This document shows positions 61,779-64,000 of a stretch of DNA of 64,000 bases, piece after piece. Position numbers and translations under genes: made by a program. Position 1 is the first letter of the stretch. Each line of letters starts with the position of its first letter. The notes below the pieces were generated by a model that was not told the DNA's origin, did no database searches, and saw nothing but the letters and a program-made list of their open reading frames with translations. Source of the DNA: Ascarosepion bandense (Eukaryota; Mollusca; Cephalopoda; Sepiida; Sepiidae). The stretch is from contig JBBBDQ010000229.1 in assembly GCA_037127315.1 (NCBI GenBank), positions 62,501-126,500 of the forward strand, given 5' to 3'.

Positions 61779-61782
<4 letters not shown>
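61645..61782 (+). mobile_element. SINE C, TA-tailed, best copy
   Basis: GCGCCCATAGCCCAGAGGTA (A-box region), GTTTCAATCCTGGGTTAA (B box), GTCTGACCGTACTGATGAGC and TGTGATGCAGCAAAACATCT, then ACTATATATA. The head pairs well enough to suggest a tRNA ancestor, identity not assigned. Confidence 0.85.
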
Positions 61783-61814
<32 letters not shown>

Positions 61815-61966
61815 CCAAGGAAGAGAGATACACAGAGAGTGTCACAAAAAAAGTGAGGGAGAAAAAAAGAGAGAGAGAGAGAGGGGGGGGGTGGAAGCAA
61901 AAATCATTCCTAGAACTTCAAGGAAAAATTACGGTCATTGATATCAAGAATTAAAATACCAAAATA

Positions 61967-62006
<40 letters not shown>
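61783..62006. repeat. TA tracts flanking a GA-rich patch
   Basis: TA tract at 61783-61811 (tail of SINE C), GAGAGAGAGAGAGG with a run of Gs at 61870-61892, and a second TA tract at 61969-62006. Confidence 0.95.
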
Positions 62007-62009
<3 letters not shown>

Positions 62010-62195
62010 AAGGATTGATTCAAACGTAGTTTTCAACTTGAAATTCATAGATTGATGGGTTTGTTTTTTACGTCTCATCAACCTTTTCCAGGTTATTTAA
62101 AGCCAGAAATGTTTTTTGAAATGTTTTTCTATTTATATATAACAATGATTTACTCGACACAGATGAAAGTATAATATGTGGAATCATACAATTCC

Positions 62196-62300
62196 CAGGA
62201 GTATTTGAGAGTAAGTGAATCTGACGAACCCTACGAAAATTGGAACATGACTCACAGATTTCTAATTCTGAATAATCATCTATTGCACCACTTGCACATC
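62196..62300 (-). mobile_element. SINE A head fragment, very diverged
   Basis: GAGTATTTGAGAGTAAGTGA, AATTGGAACATGACTCACAG and ATCTATTGCACCACTTGCAC preserve the reverse SINE A head order. The 92-codon frame here crosses it and is not a gene. Confidence 0.6.
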
Positions 62301-62607
62301 CAAGCTTACTACACCTGCCATTCACAAGATACTGACCGTTGCTTAGTTTTGGTGTTCGTACAAGAACCAGTGTTTGGACGTGACACGACAGTAAGCCTTT
62401 ACTTTATGGAAATTTTAGCCCTTGGTATATACTTCACGTACAAAAATAATTTATAAAACACAAAGCATTTAATGGGAATAGTTGTTGAAAAAATACCTAT
62501 ATTTGAAAAAATGTATGTTGGATTAAACAGCGGAAGTGTATCACAGTATCAGAAATTAATGATGATTTCTTAAATGTAAAACGTCATCTTAGAAACGGGA
62601 TCGATTT
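62301..62607. other. Unassigned stretch
   Basis: Nothing recognised. Confidence 0.4.
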
Positions 62608-62875
62608 TTACAATACCATCTACTGCGTTGTAAGCCTTTTCTTTTTCTTTTTAATAGGATATTTGAAGATCAGTTAAGTTTGTTTGTTAAAGCCAAAAGA
62701 AAAACTGGTCTTTCTATTTAAGGTTTTAATTATAGCTTTCAAGCATTGCATTCGTGGAAAGGGTTCTTCTCTGAAACCAATAGGTTGAACAATCAACGAA
62801 ACCACAGGGTAAAATAAACAATAGATACAATAAAAAAAGAACGCTTTTTTTAGTTAGAAATTTCTTTGCAAATTA
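62608..62875 (+). repeat. Direct repeat, copy 1 of 2
   Basis: CAATACCATCTACTGCGTTG, TAAGCCTTTTCTTTTTCTTT, GTTTGTTTGTTAAAGCCAAA, GAAACCAATAGGTTGAACAA and TTTTTTTAGTTAGAAATTTC match 63752-64000 in order and spacing, about 1.14 kb apart. Confidence 0.9.
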
Positions 62876-63751
62876 AATTTAGTTTAGGACACGCTACGAA
62901 CGTCAAACTAATTCAACTTCTTGTAAGTATTGTTGTTTTTGATGTAATTATTTTGTGCACACTGACTTTTCTCAAAACGGGAAACTAGAAAATGTCGCTG
63001 GGGATGAAGTAACATAAAAAAAAACTTAGTATTTTTCTAATTTCAGTTATCCGAATCCTTGTATTAGGACTTCCTGCTCTATTTTAACATTCTTGACAAA
63101 ATCCAAAGAAGGATCTGCAATGTTATGGATCCTGGCATCTATATGTTTAACCCGACATTTAATTCTAATTCTTACATAAACATTCCAGCCCTTGCTGTTA
63201 AAAATTATTTTCCTACTTAAGTATTGTGTGGTCCCATTATACACCTTACTCAGATAAAATAATTTTCTTTAAAATTTAATTAATTGCAATGTTTTATTTA
63301 TAACTTATAATCCAACATAAATAAAAAATAAAAAACATTTTACTAAAATAAATGATCCACACAATGCTTAATTGTTGTTTTTAATACAATATAAGTAAGT
63401 ATACCATAATTATTTAATCCTAATTCTGACCTAAACATTTCAGCCCTTTTATGCATGAGACAGTAGTAAAAACAATCTATTGTTAAATAAAAAAATCCAG
63501 CCCCTCTTAAAGAATCTTGTCTACTCATTTAAAAATTTAAGGTTACACTATGTATCTTATCCAGTAAAAATTAAAAAGTGACATGTTTATATCAAAGCCA
63601 ACCTGCCCCCTTTCATAACCTAAATATTAAAACTCCATGGCTACATAATTCTCATCTTTGATTGAACAATATTGACACACCTAGAACATCTTCTTCAACT
63701 ACCACTCCCTAATTTTCGAAATAACCATGAATTCATCTTATATTATAAAAT
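62876..63751. other. Interval between the direct repeats
   Basis: Contains a short LINE J scrap at 63092-63140 (TTGACAAAATCCAAAGAAGG, ATCTGCAATGTTATGGATCC) and a weaker internal pair, AATTCTAATTCTTACATAAA with CATTCCAGCCC near 63155 and ATCCTAATTCTGACCTAAAC with ATTTCAGCCC near 63416. Otherwise AT-rich with no gene. Confidence 0.55.
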
Positions 63752-64000
63752 AAATACCATCTAATGCGTTGTAAGCTTTTTCTTTTCCTTTTTAATAAGA
63801 TGTTTGAAAATCAGGTTATGTTTGTTTGTTAAAGCAAAAAAAATTGTTTTTCTATTCAAGGTTTTAGTTTTTCAAGAATTGCATTCGTAGAAAGTATTCT
63901 TCTTTGAAACCAATAGGTTAAACAATTGACGAAACCACAGAGTAAAAAAACACACTAAATACAAACAAGAAAAGCAACTTTTTTTAGTTAGAAACTTTTT
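63752..64000 (+). repeat. Direct repeat, copy 2 of 2, cut by the window edge
   Basis: AATACCATCTAATGCGTTGT, GTTTGTTTGTTAAAGC, GAAACCAATAGGTTAAACAA, TTTTTTAGTTAGAAACTTTT match copy 1. It may continue beyond 64000. Confidence 0.9.

Noticed and set aside
8468..62006. The many regularly spaced repeats as a possible CRISPR array
   Set aside because: No array has short palindromic repeats separated by unique spacers of constant length, and the DNA is clearly animal.
62178..62456. 92-codon plus frame
   Set aside because: Its first half is antisense to a SINE A head fragment and the rest has no recognisable feature.

Overview
The window is repeat-rich, non-coding-looking animal DNA, most likely from a cephalopod and probably an octopus. 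The main evidence is about sixteen copies or fragments of one tRNA-headed SINE that resembles the octopus OR-type SINEs. Two recurring non-LTR retrotransposon families, several Tc1/mariner relics and heavy TA, CA and ATCT microsatellite content fit the same picture. The species call is an inference from repeat style and would need a database match. No bacterial-type operon or complete host protein-coding gene was found. The only convincing structural RNA gene is a 5S rRNA at 47081-47200, and the best host-exon candidate is a short membrane-protein-like frame at 58371-58726.

Layout. 0-10 kb: a 51-bp minisatellite at the left edge, an array of ~200-bp units, a 206-bp tandem array, two fragments of a jockey/CR1-like LINE (called LINE J here), tRNA-derived SINEs of three families (A, B, C) and a 590-bp foldback element. 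10-25 kb: fragments of LINE J and of an RTE-like LINE (LINE R, with a GAA-type tail), a ~500-bp family with internal ~30-bp subrepeats (family X), a duplicated segment carrying a 40-bp minisatellite (13.7 and 15.4 kb), and a solo LTR with a perfect 5-bp target duplication. 24.6-30.8 kb: a LINE nested inside a SINE, an internally deleted mariner with both inverted repeats, and two copies of a chimera joining a transposase fragment to a LINE J 3' end. 31-36 kb: transposase relics interrupted by SINEs and microsatellites.

36.3-40.0 kb holds a Ty3/gypsy-type LTR retrotransposon with both LTRs, zinc knuckles, protease and integrase, but with reverse transcriptase deleted. 40.5-43.5 kb holds a degraded mariner and a Tc1-like DD34E element with intact ends that lacks its first catalytic region. 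44.4-45.1 kb holds a 116-bp tandem array running into a transposase C-terminus. 47.1 kb holds the 5S gene with a SINE a few bases downstream. 48-55 kb is further LINE, SINE and family X debris.

55.7-59.9 kb has three large simple-sequence blocks: a 25-copy 30-bp minisatellite open on both strands, a ~690-bp polypurine tract and a ~1.1-kb interrupted ATCT array. The right end has a second solo LTR, a SINE C copy and a ~250-bp direct repeat. Nearly everything recognisable is mobile DNA in layers; the interest lies in nesting order, chimeric junctions and a few structured arrays rather than in a metabolic system.
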